In this document: positions 1 through 8,413 of the stretch, piece after piece
How positions within the stretch are numbered: the stretch's first letter is position 1
Layout: every line of letters begins with the position of its first letter
Assembly: GCA_031549965.1 (NCBI GenBank)
Contig: JAVBPB010000077.1
Coordinates: forward strand, 1 to 41,692
DNA: 41,692 nt
Origin: JAVBPB01 sp031549965
GTDB taxonomy: Bacteria > Bacillota > Clostridia > Lachnospirales > Lachnospiraceae
Direction: 5' to 3'
Notes under the pieces: model-generated
Seen by the model: the letters and a program-made list of their open reading frames with translations, nothing else
Database searches by the model: none
Told to the model about the DNA's origin: nothing
Made by a program: the position numbers and the translations under genes

Positions 1-430
1 CTTATTCAGTCTGTTCGTTTTGAAAATCTTTTAGAATTTTCAGGGTTGTTTCACTGTTTAGTTATCAATGTTCATTTTGTGTTTGTCGACTTGTTTCGTC
101 AGCAACTTTTATATCTTATCACATGTTGCAAACTCTGTCAATCACTTTTTTATTTATTTTTTGTTTCCTTCCTCGTTTTTAACGAGTGGAATTTTATTTT
201 AACACAACTACCTTTGCTTGTCAATAACTTTTTTAAATTATTTTTAATTGTTTAAACAGTTTGTTTTGTACGAACTTTTTCTACAATTTTCTTGCATCGG
301 TAAAGATAATATTACCAGATTCTTTTTTATTTGTCAATAGTTTTTTTATTTTATTTTTTATAATAAAAATCTGCCATTAATGCATTATGGCAGATTCTTA
401 TTTCTAAATTAATTTTTAAAAATGTTTTCA
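1..430. other. AT-rich intergenic stretch
   Basis: I see no gene here. The sequence is very T-rich on the plus strand. An open frame of 69 codons near positions 46-255 has no ribosome binding site and a low-complexity Phe/Leu composition, so I do not call it. The only clear structure is the terminator at 368-396. Confidence 0.6.
368..396 (-). terminator. Rho-independent terminator of the YHYH-protein gene
   Basis: A perfect 10-bp inverted repeat (AATCTGCCAT with ATGGCAGATT) encloses a 9-nt loop. Read on the minus strand it is followed by a T-rich tract. It lies 35 bp past the stop of the gene ending at 431. Confidence 0.8.
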
Positions 431-922
431 CTAGATTCCTAGTCTTTTCATAGTTTCACTATTTAGCGTTCCATCAACTTTTAATCCTTTATCTTTTTGA
501 AAACTTCTTATTGCTTTTTTAGTTTTTTCTCCAATAACACCATCAGGTGTTCCACAAGCATATCCTAAATCATTTAATTTTTCCTGAGCCGATTTAATTT
601 CACTTTTTGTGACTGATTTCTTTGTCGTTGATTTTGTGGTTTGAGTGCTTTTTTTAGTAGTTGTGGTTGAATATGGGCATATCCCGTTTTTATGAAGATG
701 AGCAGAATACCCTCCGCAATGATAATGATAGCTTCCTAGCCCACTGGCATTTTTGTTATCTTTGTGCCCTCCGCTTTTGTCAGTCCTACCTGAATGTGCA
801 TGCGATGTGGTCGCTTTTGATAAATCAATGTACGTACTACATAATGTTGTTTGAGTCAAACAAACCATCAGTAATATAATAAGTGCAGTTTTCAGTGCTT
901 TTTTTAACCCTTTAAAAATCAT
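431..922 (-). CDS. Secreted YHYH-motif protein with C-terminal peptidoglycan-binding domain
   Basis: This 163-residue exported protein begins with a signal peptide (about residues 1-29: basic start, then a Leu/Ile-rich core). The middle (about 40-85) carries the His/Gly-rich signature HSGRTDKSGGH followed by SYHYHCGGYSAH. That signature is typical of the YHYH family, where it is thought to bind metal. A Thr/Lys/Ser-rich linker leads to a PG_binding_1 domain (about 107-163; L-N-D-L-G-Y start, then I-R-S-F-Q-K-D-K-G-L). It probably acts at the cell wall. The start follows an AGGGGAGGAG ribosome site. The enzymatic role, if any, is unknown. It appears to be transcribed alone, ending at the terminator at 368-396. 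Confidence 0.8.
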   Translation of the reverse strand: MIFKGLKKALKTALIILLMVCLTQTTLCSTYIDLSKATTSHAHSGRTDKSGGHKDNKNASGLGSYHYHCGGYSAHLHKNGICPYSTTTTKKSTQTTKSTTKKSVTKSEIKSAQEKLNDLGYACGTPDGVIGEKTKKAIRSFQKDKGLKVDGTLNSETMKRLGI

Positions 923-950
923 TTTTTCTCCTCCCCTGTTTATTTCTTAA

Positions 951-1685
951 TTAAAATAAGCTTCTTGTAATACTTATAATAAATGATAACAAATAATTAT
1001 TATCATATATTGTACTTAAAAAAACACTTTCATTTATTAATAAGTAAATGCTTTTCCCCATATCTGTTGTACTGAACATAGTAAGCACTATACATAGTAG
1101 CCAAATCACTATAAATCCCTCTAGTATTCCAAGTAATAATCCTGCTGTTTTATTTATTCCGTTTAATATTGGCAATTTACTTATTAAATTAATTGCATTA
1201 ACTATAATTGATAAAATAATCCCAATTACTGCGAAAGTAACCGCAAATGATATGGAATTGATTATAATACATGTTATATAATTAATTATGTAATCCTCAA
1301 AAGTGGATACTACCAATACTTTATAAACTTCTGAATTGTTATTTTCAACTAATGCCGTTTTTATACTTTTAGGTAAAGGCATTGCTTCTATAACAAGATT
1401 TTGTTCTGTGCGGCTTAATTCCTGATCTACTTTATTCTTTGATTTATTACCTGATTCTCCTTTTGTATCATTATCAATTGCGTTTTTAACCTTTGTTACT
1501 ATCGTTTGTTTTATTTTGTCATTGTTTTGAATTGTTTTACTAATAACGGGACTAATATTAATTGTAAGTACTAAAACTATTATTAATGAGAACATAGAAA
1601 ATAATGTTTTAATAAATCCAATGCGATGCCCCTTTAGTGCAAACAAGCCTATAATTAAAATGACTGCTATCATTAACCAGCTCAC
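951..1685 (-). CDS. CvpA-like integral membrane protein
   Basis: The product is about 244 residues with four or so hydrophobic segments: two near the N-terminus (about residues 5-22 and 25-45) and two or three after residue 130. A polar Lys/Asn-rich loop lies between. Topology and the N-terminal G-H-R-I-G-F-I-K-T element fit the CvpA (colicin V production) family, whose role is poorly defined. I chose the GTG at 1685 because AAGGAGG sits 5 nt before it; a TTG at 1703 in the same frame would place that ribosome site inside the gene. The upstream gene ends at 1696, only 10 bp away, so the two are surely co-transcribed. The family call is moderate; the membrane topology is solid. Confidence 0.65.
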   Translation of the reverse strand: MSWLMIAVILIIGLFALKGHRIGFIKTLFSMFSLIIVLVLTINISPVISKTIQNNDKIKQTIVTKVKNAIDNDTKGESGNKSKNKVDQELSRTEQNLVIEAMPLPKSIKTALVENNNSEVYKVLVVSTFEDYIINYITCIIINSISFAVTFAVIGIILSIIVNAINLISKLPILNGINKTAGLLLGILEGFIVIWLLCIVLTMFSTTDMGKSIYLLINESVFLSTIYDNNYLLSFIISITRSLF

Positions 1686-1695
1686 TGTATCCTCC

Positions 1696-2904
1696 TTAAT
1701 CAAGTTTAATTTCTTCCATTAAAACATCATCAATTACTATAAAACGATAATATTCTCTTAATGGGAAAATATAAGATATACTTTTTCCAAAATTATATTG
1801 AAATTTTTCAATTCCATTTATGTCGTATATAATGCATTCCAATTCATTATATATGATTATTTTATTGGCCGTTAAATATATATTATTGTAGTCAAAACTG
1901 AATTTTTTTGACAGGACATTTTTTCCATTTAGATTATATAGCTTCATTATATACTTCTCTTCACCTTCTTGGTTACTATATACAAACCCTATATTATCTT
2001 CACTGGAAAATATACTTCTTACTTCATCCGTATATTCCTCTGTATATATCTCTTTAGGAAATTGTTTCATTTCGTATATTACAAACTTATTATCTGCATA
2101 AGCACATACTGTGTCATTATTTAAAAAATCTACCTTTGCAACTATTGAATTGTCAAAGTTAAAGGCTCCTACAATACTGTCAACCTGATTTTGCCCAACC
2201 TCATCAAAGTTATAAAATGTCAGATAGTTTTTTACTATGCCATTTTGTACTGCCATATAACTAGTTACCAGTTTTTTCCCATCATCAGAAATTGCTATAT
2301 CGATAGGAAAACCATTTCTTTGCTTAATAGTTTTCTTTTCAACAAGTTTGGTACCATCTTTACTATACATTTCTATGTAATTTGACTCTGCATCCTCTAG
2401 TACTACACATACAACACCTTGACTGGCTATTTTAACTTCAACTATCGGAAGTAATGTGGGAATTTCTGCTTCTTTTCCGTTTTTGCCAAATATATATATA
2501 CTGTTACCATTTATATCTGCTATTACTGCATAATTTCCACACACATCTGCATCTGGATTTTTCATTTCGTAGGATTCATTCCATATGAGAGTTCCGCTTT
2601 TACCAATTGCTGCTGCACCATCTCTGCTATATTTCATCACATGATTGCCCATTTTTTTGTACAGGGTTGTAGAACTGTCCGTCCTTACTGTTGTTGCCAC
2701 TACTTCATATGATGTATAAACTTTGTTTTTAATAATTATATATAGCCCTATTCCCATTACTATTAGTGCCGCTACTAAAACTATGCCTATAATAATTCCT
2801 ATCCTTTTTAAACCTATTCTGGTTTTATATATATCTTGAGGTTCTATAGGTTCTTCTTTCTTTTTTAGCATTTTTTTAATTTCATCATCACTCTTATTCT
2901 TCAT
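1696..2904 (-). CDS. Membrane-anchored extracytoplasmic beta-propeller-like protein (DUF5711-like)
   Basis: The product is about 402 residues. A charged cytoplasmic N-terminus (Lys/Glu-rich) is followed by one transmembrane helix (about residues 35-60) and a long extracellular part. This part has repeated short beta-strand motifs of the type Y-x-x-D-G and S-x-D-G-K, as in beta-propellers; examples are MYSKDGTKLV and AISDDGKKLV. Similar proteins in Lachnospiraceae carry the label DUF5711; I use that name tentatively. The ATG at 2904 has AGAGGTGA 5 nt upstream and is preferred to an upstream in-frame start at 2937. It forms a two-gene unit with the CvpA-like gene. Its function is unknown; a cell-surface sensory or scaffolding role is inference. 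Confidence 0.6.
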   Translation of the reverse strand: MKNKSDDEIKKMLKKKEEPIEPQDIYKTRIGLKRIGIIIGIVLVAALIVMGIGLYIIIKNKVYTSYEVVATTVRTDSSTTLYKKMGNHVMKYSRDGAAAIGKSGTLIWNESYEMKNPDADVCGNYAVIADINGNSIYIFGKNGKEAEIPTLLPIVEVKIASQGVVCVVLEDAESNYIEMYSKDGTKLVEKKTIKQRNGFPIDIAISDDGKKLVTSYMAVQNGIVKNYLTFYNFDEVGQNQVDSIVGAFNFDNSIVAKVDFLNNDTVCAYADNKFVIYEMKQFPKEIYTEEYTDEVRSIFSSEDNIGFVYSNQEGEEKYIMKLYNLNGKNVLSKKFSFDYNNIYLTANKIIIYNELECIIYDINGIEKFQYNFGKSISYIFPLREYYRFIVIDDVLMEEIKLD

Positions 2905-3001
2905 GTTGTCACCTCTTATTGCAAATTGTTTTTGCACTTCAGATACTTATTATACATGATTATTCTAAATTAGGCAAAGTAATTTTAATTTTTACATTTA
3001 A

Positions 3002-3093
3002 AAAGAAGCGGGTGTCTACAGTGGCTTGTAAAAAGTTCTTGTTTTAGATGTTCAAAAGACTTTTCAGCGGTTTCTGTCAACAAACGCTTCTTT
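3002..3093 (-). repeat. Long imperfect hairpin downstream of the LysM gene
   Basis: AAAGAAGCG at 3002-3010 pairs with CGCTTCTTT at 3085-3093, and A/T pairing extends beyond both arms. Inside, AAAAGTTCTTG and CAAAAGACTTTT form a second stem, so the 92-bp unit folds as one branched hairpin. It begins 6 bp past the stop of the LysM gene, and on the minus strand it ends in a short T run. It may act as a terminator, but it is far longer than a normal one. Confidence 0.55.
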
Positions 3094-3098
3094 AAATA

Positions 3099-4514
3099 TT
3101 ATGGAATTATTAGTTTTTGGTCTGCAAATATAAGATTTGGGTCTTCTATTTCATTCATTTTTTGTAATGTTTCTAAGTTTTTTAGGTTTCCATAAATGCT
3201 TTTACAAATATCTATTAATGTGTCGCCTTTTTTTATTGTATAGTATTTTACTACTTCTCCTGATGAGTTTACTACTTCTATTGTTGTATTTTCAGCTTCA
3301 GAGGATTTTATTTGATTATTATTTGAGTTTTTAGTACTGTTTTTGCTTTCTTCTTTTGATGATTTGCTTTCATTTGTTGACTCTTTAATTGATTCTTCTT
3401 TTTTATCATTTTCTTTGGTTGAATCTTCTGTTTTTTGATTAGCTGTGGGTTCTGTTGTTGGTTCTGTTGTTTCTACTGTTGTTGACTGGGTTAATTCTTT
3501 GGTTGTTGGTTCTTGTGTTGGTGAATCACTATTTGATAGTTGATTTTCTGTAGTGAATATTTCATTTGTTATAGGCTCTGTTTCATCTATTTCATGAATA
3601 TTTCCTTCTACTGTTTCTATCTGTATGGGTTTGCTGTTGTTATTAAATACTGCCACTGCCTCATCATCTGTTATTCCATTTTTCTCTTCTAGGTCTGTAT
3701 GAAGTTTTTCTGATATATTATTTAGGGTCTGTTCCATTGCTTTCATTTTATCATAGTTATTTAACATTGTTACTGCTATGACAAGAATTACTATTGCAAA
3801 TGCTGTACTTACGCTATATATAACGCCATGCATATTTTTATGTGTAGTTTCTTGCTTTTTGTCTTGTATGATTGCACGTATATCTTTTACTACAGCTTCT
3901 TTGCTTTCTTCTTCTATTGCAATTATTTCTCTTTCTTCAATCATATAATTTTGCATTTCTTCGTTCTTTTCATAATATATGTAGTAGCCTGTTTGCTTTT
4001 TTAGCTCGTTATTCTCATATATGTAAAAAGCATCCTCTTTTTCTAAGCTATCGTGCAAAAGTAATGCTTTATCTTGCCCTGCAAAATTATTTATATGATT
4101 TTTTACTATGTCATCGTTTAATTCAGCCATGTATCCTGGTTTTGCAAAATACCATCCAACTATTTCTAAATCATTGAAATATTTTTTTACGTTTTCGTAT
4201 ACGTTTGTCCATGTTTCATTTGTAAATATTTCACTTTGTTCTTTATTTTTTGCATCTTTTACTTCAATTGCACCGCTTATAAATATATTGTTGGTTTTAT
4301 CAATTTTTACATGTTGACCCAACAAAACAGCAACATACTGATTTATATAATCGTTAGCTGCTAGCTGTTTCATATATGTGATAACATAATCTTCTATGTA
4401 GATTTTCTTAGAGGAGTTTATCTCTCCTATTTGTCTTATGTTCTTTGGCATTTTAAACATGATGTTGGATCTTCCCGTATTATTTTCCTCATTACTATAT
4501 ATTATTTCAATCAT
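3099..4514 (-). CDS. Membrane protein with MPN-like N-terminal domain and extracellular LysM domain
   Basis: This is a 471-residue single-pass protein. Residues about 25-190 look like an MPN/Jab-type fold: the segments A-V-L-L-G-Q-H, E-I-V-G-W-Y-F-A-K-P-G and K-A-L-L-L-H-D-S occupy the usual places. The His-x-His...Asp zinc motif of active JAMM proteases is absent, so it would be non-catalytic. One transmembrane helix lies at about 230-250. A Thr/Glu/Ser/Asn-rich stalk of about 130 residues follows. The C-terminus is a LysM domain (about 425-471, starting Y-Y-T-I-K-K-G-D-T-L), which binds peptidoglycan. The start at 4514 has GAGGTGA 4 nt upstream. LysM and membrane anchoring are clear; the MPN assignment is inference. 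Confidence 0.7.
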   Translation of the reverse strand: MIEIIYSNEENNTGRSNIMFKMPKNIRQIGEINSSKKIYIEDYVITYMKQLAANDYINQYVAVLLGQHVKIDKTNNIFISGAIEVKDAKNKEQSEIFTNETWTNVYENVKKYFNDLEIVGWYFAKPGYMAELNDDIVKNHINNFAGQDKALLLHDSLEKEDAFYIYENNELKKQTGYYIYYEKNEEMQNYMIEEREIIAIEEESKEAVVKDIRAIIQDKKQETTHKNMHGVIYSVSTAFAIVILVIAVTMLNNYDKMKAMEQTLNNISEKLHTDLEEKNGITDDEAVAVFNNNSKPIQIETVEGNIHEIDETEPITNEIFTTENQLSNSDSPTQEPTTKELTQSTTVETTEPTTEPTANQKTEDSTKENDKKEESIKESTNESKSSKEESKNSTKNSNNNQIKSSEAENTTIEVVNSSGEVVKYYTIKKGDTLIDICKSIYGNLKNLETLQKMNEIEDPNLIFADQKLIIP

Positions 4515-4861
4515 ATACTCACCTCTTCTGTGTTATTACATTATACTAGCATATATATTTTACTTTTTTTGTAAAAAACTGTTTGGTAAGTTAGATTTAT
4601 TTTCTGTTTTATTTGTCTATATATTACACTTTTTTATTTTTTTTTATCTTGTTAGCTTTTTTTATTTTTTATGTTTGGATTAATTTGGTATGTTTTGCAA
4701 CTTTATGTAATTAAGTTTATTCATACTTTTTGATTATCTTGTCTTTATGCTGTTAATAATCAATTATAGATAGCTCAACTTTATCAAATATTTGTATTTT
4801 AATCAAATTATTTGAGGAGTGAGTAGGTAATTTATATAATATGAAATGGCGGTGTAAAATT
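4515..4861. other. Divergent intergenic region between the LysM gene and yyaC
   Basis: This AT-rich region must hold both promoters. On the minus strand a TATAAT box lies at about 4541-4546 before the LysM gene, without a convincing -35. On the plus strand the yyaC promoter is at 4812-4840. I see no small gene. Confidence 0.4.
4812..4840 (+). promoter_or_regulatory. Candidate yyaC promoter
   Basis: TTGAGG (4812-4817), a 17-bp spacer and TATAAT (4835-4840) form a vegetative-type promoter. Transcription would then start just after the ATG at 4841, which argues for the next ATG, at 4862, as the real start. A sporulation sigma factor could also be involved; the sequence does not settle this. Confidence 0.45.
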
Positions 4862-5455
4862 ATGAAAAAACTTATGGATACTGAAAAATCTCTTTATTAT
4901 TTTGACTCTAAGGATAGGTTTGCTTCTATTGAATTTAGCAGGATTCTTAATGAATTAATTTATGGAAATTTGAGATCTAATCAAAAAATTATTATTTTAT
5001 GCATTGGTTCTGACAGGGCTACAGGAGATTGTCTTGGTCCTATTATTGGATATAAGTTAAATCAATATAATAATTCTGATTTTGTTGTTTACGGAACTCT
5101 TGAACAACCGGTTCATGCGAAAAATTTATCGGAAACTATTGATAGAATCTATGAAGAACATAATGATCCTTTTGTAATTGCTATTGATGCTTCTTTGGGT
5201 AAGTCAAGTCATGTGGGGTATATTACTTTGGGAAAAGGCTCTTTGAAACCGGGGGCTGGGGTAAATAAGGATTTGCCTTGGGTTGGAGATCTTTTTATTA
5301 CGGGTATTGTAAATTTTTCTGGATATCTTGATAATATGCTTTTACAAACTACAAGACTGAATATTGTAATGAATCTTGCTGATATTATTAGTTCTGGAGT
5401 TAAGTTGTTTTTGTTTAATCACAGGAAGGTTGGTACTCATGCCACTCATAATTAG
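4862..5455 (+). CDS. yyaC: Spore protein YyaC (DUF1256, GPR-like fold)
   Basis: The product is about 197 residues and belongs to the YyaC/DUF1256 family. This family is restricted to endospore formers and structurally related to the germination protease GPR. Family hallmarks visible are C-I-G-S-D-R-A-T-G-D (about residue 45), L-G-P-I-I-G, the A-I-D-A-S-L-G motif (about residue 110) and a Gly-rich P-G-A-G-V-N segment. Its exact substrate is not established. An ATG at 4841 is in frame, but it overlaps the predicted start of transcription; the ATG at 4862 has GGCGGTG 7 nt upstream. It is monocistronic and ends at the hairpin at 5623-5652. It is one of the clearest signs that the organism sporulates. 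Confidence 0.85.
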   Translation: MKKLMDTEKSLYYFDSKDRFASIEFSRILNELIYGNLRSNQKIIILCIGSDRATGDCLGPIIGYKLNQYNNSDFVVYGTLEQPVHAKNLSETIDRIYEEHNDPFVIAIDASLGKSSHVGYITLGKGSLKPGAGVNKDLPWVGDLFITGIVNFSGYLDNMLLQTTRLNIVMNLADIISSGVKLFLFNHRKVGTHATHN

Positions 5456-5843
5456 TATTTGTGAATAGGACTTTTGTATTAGTTTATTTATTTTATTTTT
5501 AATTTATTCTTATTTATAATATTTTTATTTTGTCAACACATATTTGTCACAATCTAATAATATAATTACATTTGTAAGATATTTTCATGCATTTAGAAAT
5601 ACTCCCCCCTCATTTTTAGTGTGAAATAGCACTGCTTTGGCAGTGCTATTTCTATTTTAAAATACTAATATCATATCTTATCATTATTATATAATAAAGT
5701 TTCCATACTCCCTAAATTCTATTTTAGAATTTCCATGATTGCATTACATTTATCTTTAAATACCTTTTTACTATTCAAAGACAGTTTACTATAACTGCGT
5801 TTACCAAAAAAATTAGTGCCTTTGGGCATCGCATAATAAAACC
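5456..5843. other. Intergenic region between yyaC and recR
   Basis: The stretch holds the yyaC terminator at 5623-5652. A 36-codon open frame on the minus strand (5719-5829, beginning M-P-K-G-T-N-F-F-G-K) is rich in Lys and Ser. It lacks a ribosome binding site, so I leave it uncalled. Confidence 0.4.
5623..5652 (+). terminator. Terminator of yyaC
   Basis: A perfect 13-bp inverted repeat (GAAATAGCACTGC with GCAGTGCTATTTC) has a 4-nt loop. On the plus strand it is followed by TATTTTAAAA. It lies about 170 bp past the yyaC stop; no other plus-strand gene is near. Confidence 0.7.
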
Positions 5844-6440
5844 CTAGATAGGAGTTCTCCCATCTAAGGCTCTAAGTAAGGTTACTTCGTCTATATATTC
5901 TAAATCACCACCAACCGGCACTCCACTTGCTATTCTTGTCACCTTTATTCCTGTTGGTTTTATTAATTTACTTAAATACATTGCCGTAGTTTCCCCTTCA
6001 AGGCTTGAATTTGTTGCAATGATCACTTCTTCTACATCTGCTTGTAGTCTTAGCATAAGCTCTTTTAGTTTTATTTCATTGGGGCCGATGCCTAACATTG
6101 GAGATATTGCACCATGTAATACATGGTACACACCTTCATACTTACCGGTTTTTTCATACGCTGCTAAGTCCCTTGGATTTTCAATTACCATAATTGTTTT
6201 TTGGCTTCTATGATCACTGTTACATATAGGGCATATTTCAGAATCAGTGAGAGTAAAACAATTTTTGCAGTATTTCACATTTTTCTTTGCTTCTGTTATT
6301 GAATTTGATAATTTTTGAACCTGATCCTCTGGCATATTAATAATATGAAAAGCTAATCTTTGGGCTGATTTGGCTCCAATTCCCGGAAGTCTTGACAATT
6401 CCTCTATTAGTTTGGTTATTTGGCTACTGTAATAGTCCAT
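5844..6440 (-). CDS. recR: Recombination mediator protein RecR
   Basis: RecR is a 198-residue protein (the normal length) that loads RecA at gapped DNA together with RecF/RecO. Visible parts in order are the N-terminal helix-hairpin-helix (L-P-G-I-G-A-K-S-A-Q-R), a C4 zinc finger (C-K-N-C then C-P-I-C, residues about 58-73), and a Toprim domain (E-N-P-R-D onward, with G-E-T-T-A-M-Y). The C-terminal G-V-P-V-G-G-D-L-E-Y motif is also present. The start overlaps the ybaB stop (TAATG), the usual translational coupling of the conserved dnaX-ybaB-recR cluster. Confidence 0.97.
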   Translation of the reverse strand: MDYYSSQITKLIEELSRLPGIGAKSAQRLAFHIINMPEDQVQKLSNSITEAKKNVKYCKNCFTLTDSEICPICNSDHRSQKTIMVIENPRDLAAYEKTGKYEGVYHVLHGAISPMLGIGPNEIKLKELMLRLQADVEEVIIATNSSLEGETTAMYLSKLIKPTGIKVTRIASGVPVGGDLEYIDEVTLLRALDGRTPI

Positions 6441-6790
6441 TAGAAGCCAAAACCTCCTAATCCTCCTAGTCCGCCGGTTACTTGTGACATTACTTCGGAT
6501 GATTTTTCTTCCATGCTTCTTAAGGCTTCATTGGTTGCAGCCACAATTAAGTCTTCTAACATTTCTATATCATCCTTATCCACTACTTCTTCACTTAGTT
6601 TTATGGATACAACTTCTTTTTTACCTGAAACTACAACTTTAACTGCTCCACCCCCAGAAGTTGCTTCAAATTGCATTTCTTCAACTTCTTTTGTTTTATC
6701 TTCCATTTGCTTTTGCATTTTTTGTGCTTGTTTCATTAAATTATTCATGTTTCCAGGCATTCCACCTTGGAATCCACCACGTTTTGCCAT
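6440..6790 (-). CDS. ybaB: YbaB/EbfC family nucleoid-associated protein
   Basis: This 116-residue small DNA-binding protein has a Gly/Met-rich start (G-G-F-Q-G-G-M-P-G-N). A helical K-Q-M-Q-K-Q-M segment and the conserved core G-G-G-A-V-K-V-V-V-S-G follow. The C-terminus is Gly/Phe-rich. Homologues bind DNA as tweezers-shaped dimers and are encoded between dnaX and recR, exactly as here. GGAGG lies 10 nt before the start. Its last base pairs overlap the recR start. Confidence 0.95.
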   Translation of the reverse strand: MAKRGGFQGGMPGNMNNLMKQAQKMQKQMEDKTKEVEEMQFEATSGGGAVKVVVSGKKEVVSIKLSEEVVDKDDIEMLEDLIVAATNEALRSMEEKSSEVMSQVTGGLGGLGGFGF

Positions 6791-6836
6791 TGTTAATTAT
6801 CCTCCTTAATTTTGTTGCATTTTGATTATACACTAT

Positions 6837-8393
6837 TTAGTCTATATATTCTATATCCATTTTTATAATTTTTTTCAAATCTATAATTTCTTCATTGTTC
6901 TGACCGTTCTTTACCAGTTTTGTTTGTACTACTACTTCTTTTCCAATTTCTTTTGAAATTAAACTTTCTAAATCTTTTTTTACTTCTTCTCGGTCTATAT
7001 ATGCTTTGTCTAATTCCTCATTAAATACTAAGAGTAATTTATTGTCTCCTCCAATACTTAGTGTCAAATCATTTAGCATACTTTTTATGCTTCCAGAGGA
7101 TTTTGAAGCAATGTTGTTCCAGTTTCTTACTATTTCTTTTATATCCTCTGGTACAGCTGTAATAATCTGTTTTGGTGTATCTTTAGGTTCTGGTTTGCTT
7201 TCAGTACTCATTTTGTTTTCAATTGGTTGAATTTTAATTCCTTTTTCCAACTGGGATTCTATTACATTTAAACGGTTTATAATTGAATCGTAGTTTATTT
7301 CCATAGCTGGTTTACATAATTTTATTAATGCCAGCTCAATTAATACTCTTTTTTGAGTAGAGTATTTTACCTGATTTGACAGTTCTGAAAATATTCTGAT
7401 ATATCTCATTAAAGTTTCTAATTGTATTAAGGAGGATATTTGTCTTAGGGATGTTATGTTTTCTAAGGACATATCAAGGGCTTCATCTGGATTATCTGAT
7501 GTTTTTATTAGTAATAAGTTTCTCAGATACCATGTAAAGTCTACTACAAATTGACCCAATTCCCTTCCTGCTATTATTAAATCCTCCAATTGATATATAC
7601 AGTTAGTTACTTCCTCGTTTATTACTGCTTTTAGAAGCTTTTCAAATACTTCTGTATCAACTGCCCCTAATACTTCTAATACATTATCATATGTTAATTC
7701 TTGTCCCAAGTAAAAGGCTATGCATTGATCAAGGAGACTTAAGGCATCCCTCATAGAACCATCGGCTACTTTTGCTATATACCTTATTGCTTTTTCTTCC
7801 ACCTTTGTGCTTTCTCTATCCATTAAATCCATAAGCCTGTCTGACACTGTATCAATTGTTATTCTTCTAAAATCGTACCTTTGACATCTTGATAGTATTG
7901 TTATTGGTATTTTATGGACTTCTGTTGTTGCTAATATAAATATAACATATGAAGGAGGTTCTTCCAAGGTTTTTAAAAATGCATTAAAGGCTCCTGTTGA
8001 AAGCATATGAACTTCATCAATTATATATACCTTATACTTTCCCTCTGTAGGGGAGTATAAGACTTCTTCTGATATCTGGCGGATGTTATCTACACCATTA
8101 TTTGATGCTGCATCTATTTCTATTACATTCATTGAGGTTTGATTTGTAATTCCTTTACATGTTTCACATTCCATGCAAGGGCTTCCGTCTATGGGATGTT
8201 GACAATTTACGGCTTTTGCAAATATTTTGGCTATGCTTGTTTTTCCTGTTCCTCTTGTACCGCAAAATAAATAAGCATGTCCAATTCTATTAGCCTTTAT
8301 TTGATTTTTTAAGGTGGTAACAATATGATCTTGTCCCTTTACATCTTCAAATCCGCTAGGTCTAAATTTTCTATATAAAGCCGTATAAGACAT
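6837..8393 (-). CDS. dnaX: DNA polymerase III subunit gamma/tau
   Basis: This 518-residue clamp-loader ATPase has a Walker A motif GTRGTGKT at residues 45-52. It has a zinc-binding Cys cluster (C-x8-C-x2-C-x2-C, about 64-78), Walker B with DEVHML at about 120, and the sensor-1 region I-L-A-T-T-E. The SRC arginine finger appears as I-L-S-R-C-Q-R-Y. The C-terminal part (from about 360) is the shorter tau-like extension usual in Firmicutes. I see no obvious programmed-frameshift heptamer. It lies 20 bp after the phosphofructokinase gene and 46 bp before ybaB, so the four genes probably form one operon. Confidence 0.97.
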   Translation of the reverse strand: MSYTALYRKFRPSGFEDVKGQDHIVTTLKNQIKANRIGHAYLFCGTRGTGKTSIAKIFAKAVNCQHPIDGSPCMECETCKGITNQTSMNVIEIDAASNNGVDNIRQISEEVLYSPTEGKYKVYIIDEVHMLSTGAFNAFLKTLEEPPSYVIFILATTEVHKIPITILSRCQRYDFRRITIDTVSDRLMDLMDRESTKVEEKAIRYIAKVADGSMRDALSLLDQCIAFYLGQELTYDNVLEVLGAVDTEVFEKLLKAVINEEVTNCIYQLEDLIIAGRELGQFVVDFTWYLRNLLLIKTSDNPDEALDMSLENITSLRQISSLIQLETLMRYIRIFSELSNQVKYSTQKRVLIELALIKLCKPAMEINYDSIINRLNVIESQLEKGIKIQPIENKMSTESKPEPKDTPKQIITAVPEDIKEIVRNWNNIASKSSGSIKSMLNDLTLSIGGDNKLLLVFNEELDKAYIDREEVKKDLESLISKEIGKEVVVQTKLVKNGQNNEEIIDLKKIIKMDIEYID

Positions 8394-8413
8394 TTTTGCA
8401 CTTCCATTCTACA

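Noticed and set aside
46..255. 69-codon plus-strand open frame
   Set aside because: No ribosome binding site, T-rich low-complexity DNA giving a Phe/Leu-rich product, no family resemblance.
5719..5829. 36-codon minus-strand open frame after recR
   Set aside because: Lys/Ser-rich and tidy, but there is no ribosome binding site or promoter, and it matches no family I know.
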